From contig NZ_RYZZ01000015.1 in assembly GCF_003989135.1 (NCBI RefSeq), positions 117,316 to 181,315 on the forward strand: DNA of 64,000 nt, given 5' to 3'. This document shows, one piece after another, positions 36,295 to 45,740 of this stretch; position 1 is the first letter of the stretch; each line of letters begins with the position of its first letter. The stretch is from Peribacillus cavernae (GTDB lineage: Bacteria; Bacillota; Bacilli; Bacillales; DSM-1321). The notes under the pieces are model-generated. The model worked only from the letters and a program-made list of their open reading frames with translations. It searched no databases and was not told the origin of the DNA. Position numbers and translations under genes: made by a program.

Positions 36295-36369
36295 TTCTTT
36301 TGGCAGGAAGATGCTTTAGTGCTTTAGCAGTTCATGTTGAACACGGATAACGATTAGGAGGAGACCAGC

Positions 36370-38019
36370 GTGAGATTTTCAAATAAAAATCGTAGCGAAA
36401 GTATAAATCGCATGAAACAAGATACATTTGATGTGATTGTTATTGGTGGAGGAATCACGGGAGCAGGAATTGCTCTGGATGCAACAGTGCGGGGACTGAA
36501 AGTAGCTTTGATCGAAATGCAGGACTTTGCAGCTGGAACATCCAGCCGATCTACTAAGCTTGTTCACGGCGGCCTCCGTTATCTAAAGCAGTTCGAGTTC
36601 AAAATGGTTGCAGAAGTGGGAAAGGAACGGGCTATTGTTTACGAAAATGGGCCTCACGTGACCGCTCCTGAGTGGATGCTGCTGCCCATTCACAAAGACG
36701 GCACATTCGGAAAGTTCAGTACAGGGATTGGCCTCCGTATCTACGATTTCCTTGCAGGGGTTAAAAGGGGCGAGCGAAGGAAAATGCTAAGCACTCAAGA
36801 AACACTGAAAAAGGAACCGCTAGTTAAAAAAGCGGGATTGAAGGGCGGAGGATATTATGTTGAATACCGTACAGATGATGCACGTTTGACCATCGAAGTG
36901 ATAAAATCCGCAGTGGAAAAAGGCGCACTTCCAATGAATTATACAAAGTGTGAAAAGCTTATATACCGGAATGGCCAAGTCAGAGGGGTGGGAGTGACCG
37001 ATCAATTGTCAGGAGAATCGTATGAAGTCTTCGGCGAAAAAATCATCAACGCTGCCGGGCCATGGGTTGATTCCATCCGTGAGAAGGATCAATCTAAAGT
37101 TGGGAAAACATTGAAGCTTTCCAAAGGTGTACACATAGTAATTGACCAATCCCGTTTTCCGCTGAAGCAATCGGTTTATTTTGACTCTCCAGACAAAAGA
37201 ATGATTTTCGCAATTCCTCGAGATGGAAAAACGTACGTCGGGACGACAGACACTTTTTATAATGAAGATCTTACAGTACCCGCGATGACAAAAGAAGATC
37301 GCGATTATTTATTGAAATCCATTGCCTATATGTTCCCGAATGTGAAGATTACCGAAAAAGATATAGAATCCAGTTGGGCTGGCGTAAGGCCTTTAATCCA
37401 TGAAGAGGGTAAAGATCCTTCGGAAATTTCCCGGAAAGATGAAATCTGGGAATCACAATCAGGACTTATTACCATTGCAGGCGGTAAATTAACCGGCTAT
37501 CGGAAAATGGCAGAAACCGTTGTCAATTTAGTTACTGAAAAGCTGGCCAAGGAAAATGGCAAGGCCTATCCACGCTGCTCGACAAAACAGATACCGATTT
37601 CAGGGGGGAATGTAGGAGGATCAGCTAACTTTACAGAGTTCACAAATAATCTTATCCAAATGGGTGTTGATTCCGGTCTAAACCCAGATGAGGCCAGGCA
37701 GTTGCTTTCGATTTACGGCTCCAATGCACCAGCTTTGTTTGCCATTGCTAATAACAGCAGAGGCCGCGCTGCATCCTCGTCACTGCCATTGGGACTATTT
37801 TCTAAACTTCAATATGCACTTGATTATGAAATGGCAGCCACTCCAGTTGATTTCTTTTTCCGCAGAACCGGCGCACTATTATTTAATATACATTTAGTGC
37901 AAAAGCATAAGCAAAGTGTAATAGAATATATGGCTGATTATTTTACATGGAACAAGGACACAAAATTACAAAGAACGGAACAACTTGAACGGGAAATCAG
38001 AAGAAGCACCTCTGTTTAA
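36370..38019 (+). CDS. glpD: Aerobic glycerol-3-phosphate dehydrogenase
   Basis: A 549-residue FAD-dependent membrane-associated enzyme oxidising glycerol-3-phosphate to dihydroxyacetone phosphate and passing electrons to quinone. The FAD motif is [20 protein letters not shown] (residues ~18-37). [20 protein letters not shown] and [20 protein letters not shown] follow. The protein is very similar to B. subtilis GlpD throughout, as far as I remember it. The start is GTG at 36370, 8 bases after AGGAGGAG. It is a single-gene unit controlled by the leader before it. Confidence 0.95.
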   Translation: MRFSNKNRSESINRMKQDTFDVIVIGGGITGAGIALDATVRGLKVALIEMQDFAAGTSSRSTKLVHGGLRYLKQFEFKMVAEVGKERAIVYENGPHVTAPEWMLLPIHKDGTFGKFSTGIGLRIYDFLAGVKRGERRKMLSTQETLKKEPLVKKAGLKGGGYYVEYRTDDARLTIEVIKSAVEKGALPMNYTKCEKLIYRNGQVRGVGVTDQLSGESYEVFGEKIINAAGPWVDSIREKDQSKVGKTLKLSKGVHIVIDQSRFPLKQSVYFDSPDKRMIFAIPRDGKTYVGTTDTFYNEDLTVPAMTKEDRDYLLKSIAYMFPNVKITEKDIESSWAGVRPLIHEEGKDPSEISRKDEIWESQSGLITIAGGKLTGYRKMAETVVNLVTEKLAKENGKAYPRCSTKQIPISGGNVGGSANFTEFTNNLIQMGVDSGLNPDEARQLLSIYGSNAPALFAIANNSRGRAASSSLPLGLFSKLQYALDYEMAATPVDFFFRRTGALLFNIHLVQKHKQSVIEYMADYFTWNKDTKLQRTEQLEREIRRSTSV

Positions 38020-38103
38020 AATTCATATAAGAAGGCGGAAATGCTTACTCCTCAAGCATGTTGAAGATGTGATAGCACCAATAATAGGAAGTCATTCACT
38101 AGA

Positions 38104-38161
38104 TTAACAACTATTACAAACCCTTTACGATTCTTTAGCTTCGCTTAGCAAGAGCTTAACA
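38104..38161 (+). promoter_or_regulatory. Pho box array (PhoP binding)
   Basis: Six TTAACA-like hexamers recur at 10-11 bp: TTAACA (38104), TTACAA (38114), TTTACG (38124), TTTAGC (38134), CTTAGC (38144) and TTAACA (38156). This is the layout of PhoP-P sites, and it ends ~70 bp before a phosphatase gene. Confidence 0.75.
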
Positions 38162-38231
38162 ATCATCTATTAATATTTTAATAGAGAACAAATGACTAGG
38201 CTTTTTTATAAAATGGAGTGGGGTGTAAGAA

Positions 38232-39872
38232 ATGAGTGAATTGGACCGCAGAAAATTTTTAACGTATGTTGGAACAGGGGTAACTGCCTTGACTGTGGCT
38301 TCAAGCGGGTTAGGGGTTCTTGTCCCGGAAGCGGAAGCGAGAGGAAAAAAGGCAGCGGATCATTTATTTGGATTCAAAAAGAAAGTGTCAGGATTGAATT
38401 TTACCCCAATAAATCCATCAGACAGGGATGAACTGCTTCTTCCCAGGGGTTATAAATATAACGTAGTAGCGGCCTATGGGGATGTCATCAACAAAAAGGG
38501 CGAAACATTTGGCTTCAATAATGACTTCACGCTCTATTTTCCAATTAATAAATCAAGCAGCCACGGGTTATTATGGGTGAACCATGAATATTCGAGTGAG
38601 TTGTTTGTACATGGCAAAAAGCAAAATAATACATACACAAATGACCAGATTCAAAAAAGTCTCTATAACCAGGGTGGATCGATTATTGAAATACATCGTG
38701 ATAAAAGTGGTATCTGGAAAATGGACCTGGAATCTAAATATGCACGCCGGATTACAGGCTTGACTCCATTTAAGCTAACTGGACCTGCCGTTGGATCGGC
38801 AGCAGTCGGCCAGGCTACAAATGTCCAGGGTACTTTCGCAAACTGCTCAGGCGGGAAAACATTGTGGAATACCGTGTTATCCGCAGAAGAAAATTTTGAA
38901 ACCACTGCAGCGGATGCAAAACTTAACGAAACACATTACGGTTGGATTGTCGAGATTGATCCGTTCAATCCTTCTTTTAAAGCAAGAAAACATACATCAT
39001 TAGGGAGATTTAACCATGAAAACTCCTCTATGGGTATTTCCGCAGATGGACGCGTGGTCGTATATATGGGGGATGACAAGCAGGATGCCTGTGTTTATAA
39101 ATTTATCAGCAAAAATAAATTCATCGCTTCGCGTGGCATAGCAAACTCCGATCTTCTTGAAGAGGGAACTTTATATGTGGCTAATATGAGCAAAGGGCAA
39201 TGGGCAGCTTTAACGATCGATGCGGTCCAGAAAGCAGCCAATGGTGACAAGGATTTGTTAGCAAAGTTTAAAACCCAGGCAGATGTTGTCGTGAACGCCC
39301 ACGAAGCAGCGCTGTTGGTGGGAGGGACGCCGACTGACCGTCCTGAAGATGTCGAAATCAGCCCGTTTGACAATACAGTATTCATTGCCCATACGAATAA
39401 TAGTATGCATGGAAACTTTCATGGACACATTACCCGATTTATTGAAGAAAGGGATGACCTTGGTTCGCTGACATTTGATTACGAAATTTTTGCAGCAGGC
39501 GGAAAACAGAGCGGTTTCAGCGCACCTGACAACCTGACATTTGACAGCCAGGCTAACCTTTGGACGGTTACGGACATTTCATCAAGCAAACTGAATTCAG
39601 GCATTTATAAGCATTTTGCTAACAATGGGATGTTTGTAATTCCTACATCAGGGAAGAATGAAGGTGAAGCCTTTCAATTTGCTTCCGCTCCGAAAGAGGC
39701 GGAAATGACCGGTCCTTGCTTTACTCCTGATGAGACTACCCTGTTTTTATCCATTCAACATCCAGGGGAAGAAACGACTGATCTAAAACAACCGACCAGT
39801 ACGTGGCCTCACCGCCGGGGCGACACAATGCCGCGGCCAGGTGTTGTAGCAATTACCGGATTTAAATACTAG
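38232..39872 (+). CDS. phoX: PhoX family alkaline phosphatase, Tat-exported
   Basis: A 546-residue PhoX/DUF839 protein. It starts with a twin-arginine signal (DRRKFLTYVG, then a hydrophobic stretch and an AEARG cleavage area near residue 36). PhoX landmarks are WVNHEYSSELFVHG, CSGGKTLWNTVLSAEENFET, GRFNHENSSM, RPEDVEISPFDNTVF and HPGEETTDLKQPTSTWP. These enzymes hydrolyse phosphomonoesters with an Fe/Ca cofactor. The Pho boxes upstream and the tatA gene 9 bp downstream support secretion as a folded cofactor enzyme under phosphate starvation. Confidence 0.88.
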   Translation: MSELDRRKFLTYVGTGVTALTVASSGLGVLVPEAEARGKKAADHLFGFKKKVSGLNFTPINPSDRDELLLPRGYKYNVVAAYGDVINKKGETFGFNNDFTLYFPINKSSSHGLLWVNHEYSSELFVHGKKQNNTYTNDQIQKSLYNQGGSIIEIHRDKSGIWKMDLESKYARRITGLTPFKLTGPAVGSAAVGQATNVQGTFANCSGGKTLWNTVLSAEENFETTAADAKLNETHYGWIVEIDPFNPSFKARKHTSLGRFNHENSSMGISADGRVVVYMGDDKQDACVYKFISKNKFIASRGIANSDLLEEGTLYVANMSKGQWAALTIDAVQKAANGDKDLLAKFKTQADVVVNAHEAALLVGGTPTDRPEDVEISPFDNTVFIAHTNNSMHGNFHGHITRFIEERDDLGSLTFDYEIFAAGGKQSGFSAPDNLTFDSQANLWTVTDISSSKLNSGIYKHFANNGMFVIPTSGKNEGEAFQFASAPKEAEMTGPCFTPDETTLFLSIQHPGEETTDLKQPTSTWPHRRGDTMPRPGVVAITGFKY

Positions 39873-39881
39873 GAGGTTGTC

Positions 39882-40067
39882 ATGCTATCTAACATTGGAA
39901 TACCCGGATTGATTCTAGTACTGGTGCTCGCACTTATTATCTTTGGACCAAAAAAACTTCCGGAAATCGGACGGGCTTTTGGCTCTACATTAAAAGAATT
40001 CAAGAAATCGACACGTGAACTTGTATCTGACGACGACGATGAAGACAAGAAAAAATTGAAATCATAA
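39882..40067 (+). CDS. tatA: Twin-arginine translocase subunit TatA
   Basis: A 61-residue TatA: one membrane helix ([14 protein letters not shown]), the hinge [13 protein letters not shown], an amphipathic helix ([13 protein letters not shown]) and an acidic-basic tail ([12 protein letters not shown]). The start is ATG at 39882, with AGGAGGTTGTC, 9 bp after phoX. It likely serves export of the PhoX protein, like the phoD-tatAd-tatCd arrangement in B. subtilis. No tatC gene follows here. Confidence 0.93.
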   Translation: MLSNIGIPGLILVLVLALIIFGPKKLPEIGRAFGSTLKEFKKSTRELVSDDDDEDKKKLKS

Positions 40068-40073
40068 TTCTGG

Positions 40074-40110
40074 AGGAGGAGCGGCTTATGCAGCTCCTCC
40101 TTCTGGTTTT
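40074..40110 (+). terminator. Terminator of phoX-tatA
   Basis: GGAGGAGC pairs with GCTCCTCC around a 10-base loop, followed by TTCTGGTTTTTC. Confidence 0.75.
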
Positions 40111-40180
40111 TCTTTGAGGACAAAATTTAAAAGTTAACTATACAGAAAAACAGATGACAAAAATTAATCGAAATTTAAAT

Positions 40181-40204
40181 GGCGCATGAATTAATTCATG
40201 CGCC
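40181..40204. terminator. Palindromic hairpin between tatA and the symporter gene
   Basis: GGCGCATGAATT and AATTCATGCGCC form a perfect palindrome. It lies 46 bp downstream of the leftward symporter gene and could stop transcription from either side. T-tracts are weak. Confidence 0.45.
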
Positions 40205-40249
40205 TACTCTATTAATAAACTAGAGATCATTAAAGCCATTTTCACGCTG

Positions 40250-41518
40250 CTATCTGTTTCCAACAGCAGCTGCATCATCCACACTTGTATCGGCAGCCGC
40301 TCTTTCATCAAATTCGCCTTCTGTTTTCGAAATGACCACTGTTGCCACACCATTACCGATTAAATTCGTGATGGCACGCGCTTCTGACATGAAGCGATCG
40401 ACTCCGAGCAGGAGGGCAATGCCTTCAACAGGAATCATCGGGAACGCCGCGAGCGTCGCCGCCAGTGTGATGAACCCTGAGCCTGTAACACCTGCAGCCC
40501 CTTTAGATGTTAGCATTAAAACCCCCATCAGTGTAATTTCCTGCCAGATCGTTAAATCGATGCCATATGCCTGGGCAATAAACATGGCAGCCATCGACAG
40601 GTAAATCGCGGTTCCATCAAGGTTAAAGGAATATCCGGTTGGTACGACCAGCCCGACAACAGGCTTAGAGCAGCCGTATTTTTCCAGCTTGTTCATCATG
40701 CCTGGAAGTGCGGATTCGGAAGAGGAAGTCCCGAGTACCAGGAGAATTTCCTCTTTGATGTAAGCGATAAATTTAAAGATATTAAACTTATAAAATTTCG
40801 CAATTCCACCAAGGATGAGGATGATGAAAAAGAACATCGTAATGTAAACAGAACCCATTAATTTTCCGAGGTTAATAAGTGAATCAAGTCCAAATTTACC
40901 GATCGTGTATGACATCGCCCCAAAAGCCGCAATTGGCGAAAACTTCATGACCATATTAACAATTCCAAAGAATATATCTGTGAATTTTTCAAATAATGAA
41001 ACGACTGGTTTCGCCTTTTCACCCATTGCGGCCATCGATAGGCCGAATAAAACAGCAAAAAACAGGATTGGCAACAAATCTCCGCCTGCAAAAGCAGCGA
41101 CGACGTTATCAGGGATGATGTTTACAATGAAGTCAATCGCCCCGTGGCTTGTTTCTTTTGCAGCGGTGGTATATTGAGAAACGTCGCCGCCTTCCACAGA
41201 GCCTATGTTGAAGCCTTCACCCGGCTTAATGATATTGACAACAAGAATTCCGATTGCAAGGGCAAAGGTGGTAACGATCTCAAAGTAAAGTAAAGCCTTG
41301 CCGCCAATACGGCCGACTTTTTTCATATCACCCATGCTTCCGATTCCGATAACGACCGTAAAGAAAACAATCGGTGCAATTACCATCTTAATCAATTTAA
41401 TGAAAACATCAGCGAGTACTTTAAGCTGTTCACCGAAGGCCGGGAATAGGAAACCGACCGTAATACCTAAAATAATCCCGATTATCACTTGAACAGTTAA
41501 GTTTTTTAAAATTTTCAA
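40250..41518 (-). CDS. dctA: Dicarboxylate/amino acid:cation symporter (DctA/DctP-like)
   Basis: A 422-residue DAACS (SLC1) transporter. Diagnostic motifs are [20 protein letters not shown] (the serine-rich re-entrant loop HP1), [20 protein letters not shown] (TM7) and [19 protein letters not shown] (TM8). The Arg/Asn pattern and the length resemble C4-dicarboxylate carriers such as DctP. Glutamate/aspartate transport is the alternative. The start is TTG at 41518, with AAGGAGAG upstream. A cre-like site lies just before it, so carbon-source control is likely. Confidence 0.85.
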   Translation of the reverse strand: MKILKNLTVQVIIGIILGITVGFLFPAFGEQLKVLADVFIKLIKMVIAPIVFFTVVIGIGSMGDMKKVGRIGGKALLYFEIVTTFALAIGILVVNIIKPGEGFNIGSVEGGDVSQYTTAAKETSHGAIDFIVNIIPDNVVAAFAGGDLLPILFFAVLFGLSMAAMGEKAKPVVSLFEKFTDIFFGIVNMVMKFSPIAAFGAMSYTIGKFGLDSLINLGKLMGSVYITMFFFIILILGGIAKFYKFNIFKFIAYIKEEILLVLGTSSSESALPGMMNKLEKYGCSKPVVGLVVPTGYSFNLDGTAIYLSMAAMFIAQAYGIDLTIWQEITLMGVLMLTSKGAAGVTGSGFITLAATLAAFPMIPVEGIALLLGVDRFMSEARAITNLIGNGVATVVISKTEGEFDERAAADTSVDDAAAVGNR

Positions 41519-41544
41519 GGGGTCACTCTCCTTTGTTAATCCTT

Positions 41545-41559
41545 TGATAGCGCTTTCTT
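41545..41559 (-). promoter_or_regulatory. cre site upstream of the symporter gene
   Basis: On the minus strand AAGAAAGCGCTATCA matches WTGNAANCGNWNNCW with one mismatch. It is ~27 bp upstream of the start codon. Confidence 0.55.
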
Positions 41560-41657
41560 AATATCTCTATAATAGCAGAAGGTTTAGAAAATAAGAGTTT
41601 ATGGTGATATTGTTCTTATTGGTCTTTTTGGTCTTTAGTTTTGGAGGATAAACGAAA

Positions 41658-41695
41658 AAAGTATCGAGCCAAGAAGGGCTACGATACTTTCTTTA
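41658..41695 (-). terminator. Hairpin terminator between the LysM-3D gene and the symporter gene
   Basis: AAAGTATCG pairs with CGATACTTT, extended by AGCC/GGCT. On the minus strand TTTTTT follows. Confidence 0.7.
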
Positions 41696-41775
41696 AAATC
41701 ATTTTGTTTTAATCACTAGAATATTCATTCAGTATATTATGGAAGAAGCCTGGCCAATTTTCTAACAGGAAAAAA

Positions 41776-41799
41776 ACAGCCGGCATTATGCCGGCTGTT
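41776..41799 (-). terminator. Terminator of the LysM-3D protein gene
   Basis: AACAGCCGGCAT and ATGCCGGCTGTT are perfect complements with T-tracts on both strands, immediately after the stop codon. Confidence 0.85.
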
Positions 41800-41803
41800 T
41801 TAA

Positions 41804-42370
41804 TTATTTATATACTTTTACTTTTACTGTTTTGACGCCCCATTTAATTGCTTTTGATTTTGAAGGAACGAAAACGTCAATTTTATTGCCCTTGATTGCG
41901 CCGCCTGTATCAGAAGCAACCGCTTGGCCGTAACCTTCTACATAAACCTTTGAACCTAACGGGATAACTTTTGGATCAACAGAAATGGCTTTTGCTGAAG
42001 GGTTCTTCTTTAAATTTAAACCTGTTGCAGTAATTCCGCTGCAGCCTTTACAGCTTGCTGTGTAAGCAGTCGCTTTAACTGTAATTGTTTTATATGCCGT
42101 TTTGCTGGAGGATGCTGCTTTTACAGCAGGTTTCTTGGCTGCTGTCTTCGTTGCAGTTCCTGATAGTTTTAATACCTGCTTTGGCATGATTAGATCGCTT
42201 TTAAGTTTATTCCAGCTCTTAATCTGGCTAACTGCTACTTTATTCTTTTTTGCTATGCCCCAGAGAGTGTCTCCGCTTTTTACCTGATATGTACCAGCTG
42301 CCGATGCTGCACCTGAAAATCCGAATACGAGAAAAATTGCTGAAGTAATATATAGTAGGATTTTTTTCAA
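41804..42370 (-). CDS. yocH: Secreted LysM and 3D-domain cell-wall protein (YocH-like)
   Basis: A 188-residue exported protein. Residues 1-24 are a signal peptide ending ASAAG. A single LysM repeat follows (YQVKSGDTLWGIAKKNKVAV). After an Ala/Lys linker, the 3D domain begins near residue 95 (VKATAYTASCKGCSGITATG). Its catalytic aspartates lie in ISVDPKVIPLG, AVASDTGGAIKGNKIDVF. Such proteins act as muralytic enzymes on peptidoglycan. The start is TTG at 42370, with AAGGAG ~9 bases upstream. B. subtilis yocH is WalR-controlled; no clear WalR dimer site was found here. Confidence 0.85.
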   Translation of the reverse strand: MKKILLYITSAIFLVFGFSGAASAAGTYQVKSGDTLWGIAKKNKVAVSQIKSWNKLKSDLIMPKQVLKLSGTATKTAAKKPAVKAASSSKTAYKTITVKATAYTASCKGCSGITATGLNLKKNPSAKAISVDPKVIPLGSKVYVEGYGQAVASDTGGAIKGNKIDVFVPSKSKAIKWGVKTVKVKVYK

Positions 42371-42522
42371 AATATTAATTCTCCTTTGCTATTTCGTAAA
42401 GATAGAATAACAATTAAATATAACAGGGATGTTTCAATGGCTTAGTAATTATGTTACAAAACAAAGACGGTGAGTTAGCAATTGTAATATTTGAGTATAA
42501 AAACTGAATATTTTGATATAGA

Positions 42523-42558
42523 AAAAGGCCCTCTGTCCTAGTGACAGGGGGCCTTTTT
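42523..42558. terminator. Bidirectional terminator
   Basis: AAAAAGGCCC-CTGTC pairs with GACAG-GGGCCTTTTT. It lies between the peptidase gene (leftward) and the LysM-3D gene. Confidence 0.8.
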
Positions 42559-42642
42559 GGTAGAGAAACGAAGGAACTCTTTCAGATAAGAAATTGTTTT
42601 TAGAAAAAAAGAAAGTAGGACTTTTTCAAGGCTTGCGCTTTT

Positions 42643-43719
42643 CTACCTAATAGAATTAGTCTTTACAAATTCATGGGCAAAATCGATTAGCATGTTTTGA
42701 TAGACTGAGACCGACTCGAGCACGACATACTCACGATCACCGTGCCAGTTTTCACCGCTAGGTCCGAATTCAATTGCCGGTATATCTAAGGCGGCATAGT
42801 ACACTGTGTCGGCAGAGCCATGCTGCCCGAAAATGACAGCATCCTGGTTCGTATGTTTCTCGATGACCGGACGAAGCAAGGTAATATAAGGATCCTTCAG
42901 CTTTGTCTTTACCGGAAGACTGAACCTTTTTGCAATCAATTTGCCATTGGTAACATTTTCAATCTGCTGGATGATCTCATCCTTATCCTGGGTGGGCAGG
43001 TAACGGATATCAAAGCTTAACAGACATTTATCAGGCACTTTATTGTACACCTCACCTGCCCTTATCTTTGCCAGGTTAAGAGAAGGGGAAGCATAAAATT
43101 CTGATTTTTCATGAGTGAAGGGCAGATTGCGGACTTTTTGAAAGACGTCATAGGCTTTTTCGATTGCATTGATTCCTTCCCAGGGGCGGCTGCCGTGGGC
43201 AGGAATTCCGCTTATTTCGATATCTGCCTGCAATATCCCTTTTGCCTGAAGGCCGATCCCTAGCTGTGTTGGCTCTGCACAAATGACAAAGTCCCCGAGA
43301 TAACCCTGTTTCACAAGGTACCCAGAACAGTTGAATCCGCCGGTTTCCTCGTCAGAGACAATCTGTAGTTGAATTTTCAAACCCAGTTCCTGGCCTTGCA
43401 GTTCTGTCATCGCACACATCATAGCGGCAACACCGGCTTTCATATCAGCGGCACCCCTGCCGTATAATTTACCTTCCTCAATGACAGGGATGAATTGATC
43501 TGGCTTTCCACTGACAATATCGACATGTCCATTGAAAATTAATGTTTTATCCCCTTTGCCAATTTCACAAACGAGCATTTTATAACCGTTATTTTTGATA
43601 AGGTTTACAGTCAATCCATGATCTGTAAGCCACCCGGAGCAATATTCAACTGCTTTATTTGCTCCGTCTTTTGTAGAGCTATCAATCGACACTAAATCCT
43701 TCAATAAATCAACAAGCAT
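42643..43719 (-). CDS. M20 family metallopeptidase (ArgE/DapE-like)
   Basis: A 358-residue zinc amidohydrolase. Metal ligands are in FNGHVDIV (~64), GRGAADMKAG, SDEETGGF and AEPTQLG, and the last His is in GPSGENWHGDREYV. The dimerisation domain interrupts the catalytic domain around residues 170-280 (SGIPAHGSRPWEGINAIEKA). The family includes acetylornithine deacetylase, succinyl-diaminopimelate desuccinylase and dipeptidases; the exact substrate cannot be named. The start is ATG at 43719, with AAAAGGAGG. It is transcribed alone. Confidence 0.85.
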   Translation of the reverse strand: MLVDLLKDLVSIDSSTKDGANKAVEYCSGWLTDHGLTVNLIKNNGYKMLVCEIGKGDKTLIFNGHVDIVSGKPDQFIPVIEEGKLYGRGAADMKAGVAAMMCAMTELQGQELGLKIQLQIVSDEETGGFNCSGYLVKQGYLGDFVICAEPTQLGIGLQAKGILQADIEISGIPAHGSRPWEGINAIEKAYDVFQKVRNLPFTHEKSEFYASPSLNLAKIRAGEVYNKVPDKCLLSFDIRYLPTQDKDEIIQQIENVTNGKLIAKRFSLPVKTKLKDPYITLLRPVIEKHTNQDAVIFGQHGSADTVYYAALDIPAIEFGPSGENWHGDREYVVLESVSVYQNMLIDFAHEFVKTNSIR

Positions 43720-43867
43720 ACGAAAAAAGAACCTCCTTTTTAGTGATCCTATAACTCTTATACCCTTATTTATTCAAAATATCAGCTTAATTCAGCGATT
43801 CATTTATCCATTCATAGATCTTTGTGGAAATGGGAAAAAAAGAAAGAGAGTGTGAATGCGATTTCGC

Positions 43868-43896
43868 TTGACTAATATGTATATACAAGTTAAAGT
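43868..43896 (+). promoter_or_regulatory. Promoter of the tre operon
   Basis: TTGACT and TAAAGT with a 17-bp spacer. The first TreR-like operator (43878-43887) lies inside the spacer, so repressor binding would block polymerase. Confidence 0.5.
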
Positions 43897-43918
43897 AATA
43901 GTACATCATGTATATACA
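43878..43918 (+). promoter_or_regulatory. Two TreR-type operators
   Basis: TGTATATACA occurs at 43878-43887 and again at 43909-43918, 31 bp apart, each within ATGTATATACAAGTTAA. The palindrome equals the core of the known Bacillus TreR operator (TTGTATATACAA). Confidence 0.75.
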
Positions 43919-43978
43919 AGTTAAGGGATGCAGGATGCGAAAGCAGTAAAAGAGTATGGACTTTTTCAATATGAACGG

Positions 43979-44168
43979 GTGTCTAGCTCCAACGCCTAGC
44001 CCCTCGAGGTCATAAGCCAATCATCTGATGGGGAGAAAGTCGCTCCCCATACAGATGCTCGTCTTATGCTTGTCGGACTTGCGCAGGATGCGCTGACGTC
44101 GGCGTTCGCCACAGGACGTGGCGGATCTTAGTCGACGTTCCTTTTTACAAGGCGCTTCCGCTTTTCTT
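43979..44168. repeat. Dispersed Bacillaceae-type intergenic repeat in the tre leader
   Basis: About 190 bp beginning GTCTAGCTCC and ending GGCGCTTCCGCTTTT. It folds into long hairpins (ATCTG-TGGGGAG/CTCCCCA-CAGAT inside CATAAG/CTTATG). I recall similar GTCTAGCTCC...GGCGCTTCCGCTTTTCTT elements between genes in many Bacillus-type genomes. It is G+C-richer than its surroundings and lies between the tre promoter and treP. Confidence 0.6.
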
Positions 44169-44178
44169 TATAGATAAA

Positions 44179-44193
44179 ATGAAAACGTTCACA
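44179..44193 (+). promoter_or_regulatory. cre site before treP
   Basis: ATGAAAACGTTCACA matches WTGNAANCGNWNNCW at every position. It lies ~15 bp before treP and well downstream of the promoter, so CcpA could act as a roadblock. Confidence 0.8.
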
Positions 44194-44208
44194 AGGGGAG
44201 GATTTACA

Positions 44209-45630
44209 ATGGCGAAAGAATATCATCATGACGTTGAAAAAATCGTCGATGCCATTGGCGGAAAGGAAAATATCGCTTCTGCCACACACTGTGTTACGCG
44301 TCTTCGCTTTGCTCTGAAGGATGACGGCAAAGTGGACAAGAAAGCGTTAGAAAATATTGATATTGTAAAAGGTTCTTTCTCCGCAAACGGTCAATACCAG
44401 GTTGTCATCGGACAAGGAACAGTCGATAAAGTATATCAGGAAATGGTTGAACAAACGGGAATTTGTACAGCTTCCAAAGAAGAAACAAAAGCGGCTGCCG
44501 AGAAAAACCTTAACCCGCTTCAGCGTGCTATAAAAGCACTTGCTGACATCTTTATTCCAATTCTGCCAGCAATCGTCACTGCAGGCCTCTTGTTGGGAAT
44601 CAATAATATTCTTACAGGACCAGGGATTTTCTTTGATAATAAATCAGTCGTTGACGTATATGCCCAATGGAAGGATTTTGCCGGAATCATTAACTTGATT
44701 GCAAATACAGCTTTTACGTTCTTGCCGGCTCTGATTGGCTGGTCCGCTGTTAGGCAATTTGGCGGAAACCCGCTTCTTGGGATTGTTTTAGGTTTAGTGC
44801 TTGTGCATCCTGAATTGTTGAATGCATGGGGATACGCTGACGCAAAGGCAAAAGGCGAAATTCCTTACTGGAACCTATTTGGATTTCATGTTGATAAAAT
44901 TGGCTATCAGGGCCAGGTCCTTCCGATTCTCTTTGCTTCCTACGTACTTGCCAAGCTTGAAATATTCTTAAATAAGCGAGTTGCAGATTCGATTAAACTA
45001 TTGGTTGTTGCGCCAATTGCTCTTTTAGTAACAGGATTCCTGGCGTTTATTGTCATTGGGCCAGTGACGTTTGCAATCGGTAATGGGGTTACTTCTTTAT
45101 TCACAGGTCTTTTTGATACGGTACCTGTAATTGGCGGATTGATCTATGGTGCATTATATGCTCCGCTTGTTATCACCGGGATGCACCATACGTTCCTGGC
45201 GGTGGACTTCCAGTTAATCGGCAGCATCGGCGGAACCTTCCTGTGGCCGATCGTGGCGCTTTCTAATATTGCCCAGGGTTCATCTACGCTGGCGATGCTG
45301 TTTGCATCAAGAGATGAGAAGGTAAAAGGCTTGTCTTTATCTTCCGCGGTTTCCGCCTATCTTGGAATTACAGAACCGGCCATGTTTGGTGTAAATATCC
45401 CGCATCGCTTCCCATTCTTTTCGGCGATGATCGGTTCTGCGATTGCGGCCATTTTCATCACGCTTAATAAAGTAATGGCTCCTTCGATCGGGGTTGGCGG
45501 CCTGCCCGCTATCTTCTCGATCGTTCCGGAAAAATGGGCACCGTTCGCTATCGGAATGGTGATTGCGATTGTGGTACCGTTTGCCCTAACATTCTTTATG
45601 GCTAAATTCAGGAAAAATAAAACAAGCTAA
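44209..45630 (+). CDS. treP: PTS trehalose transporter EIIBC
   Basis: A 473-residue phosphotransferase permease importing trehalose as trehalose-6-phosphate. The EIIB domain (1-~85) has its phosphorylated Cys in SATHCVTRLRFALKD. The EIIC domain with about ten membrane segments follows (from ~105: ALADIFIPILPAIVTAGLLL), with the sugar-specificity segment GITEPAMFGVNIPHRFPFF. ATG at 44209, 7 bases after AGGGGAGG, fits the family start. No EIIA domain is attached, as usual for TreP, which borrows the glucose EIIA. Confidence 0.92.
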   Translation: MAKEYHHDVEKIVDAIGGKENIASATHCVTRLRFALKDDGKVDKKALENIDIVKGSFSANGQYQVVIGQGTVDKVYQEMVEQTGICTASKEETKAAAEKNLNPLQRAIKALADIFIPILPAIVTAGLLLGINNILTGPGIFFDNKSVVDVYAQWKDFAGIINLIANTAFTFLPALIGWSAVRQFGGNPLLGIVLGLVLVHPELLNAWGYADAKAKGEIPYWNLFGFHVDKIGYQGQVLPILFASYVLAKLEIFLNKRVADSIKLLVVAPIALLVTGFLAFIVIGPVTFAIGNGVTSLFTGLFDTVPVIGGLIYGALYAPLVITGMHHTFLAVDFQLIGSIGGTFLWPIVALSNIAQGSSTLAMLFASRDEKVKGLSLSSAVSAYLGITEPAMFGVNIPHRFPFFSAMIGSAIAAIFITLNKVMAPSIGVGGLPAIFSIVPEKWAPFAIGMVIAIVVPFALTFFMAKFRKNKTS

Positions 45631-45740
45631 TTATTAAAATTTGTGCCATTGGCAAAAAGGATCTGTTCACACAGACTTTATGCCAGTGGTTTCGTTTTTT
45701 ACTTGCTTACTATTTAAGAATTGAAATGGCGGTGGTTACT

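Noticed and set aside
42371..42480. WalR box upstream of the YocH-like gene
   Set aside because: Only a single TGTAAC-like half-site was found; the second half at 5-bp spacing does not match TGTWAH.
43787..44020. 77-codon minus-strand ORF in the tre control region
   Set aside because: It covers the TreR operators and promoter, has no ribosome site and reads as low-complexity sequence.
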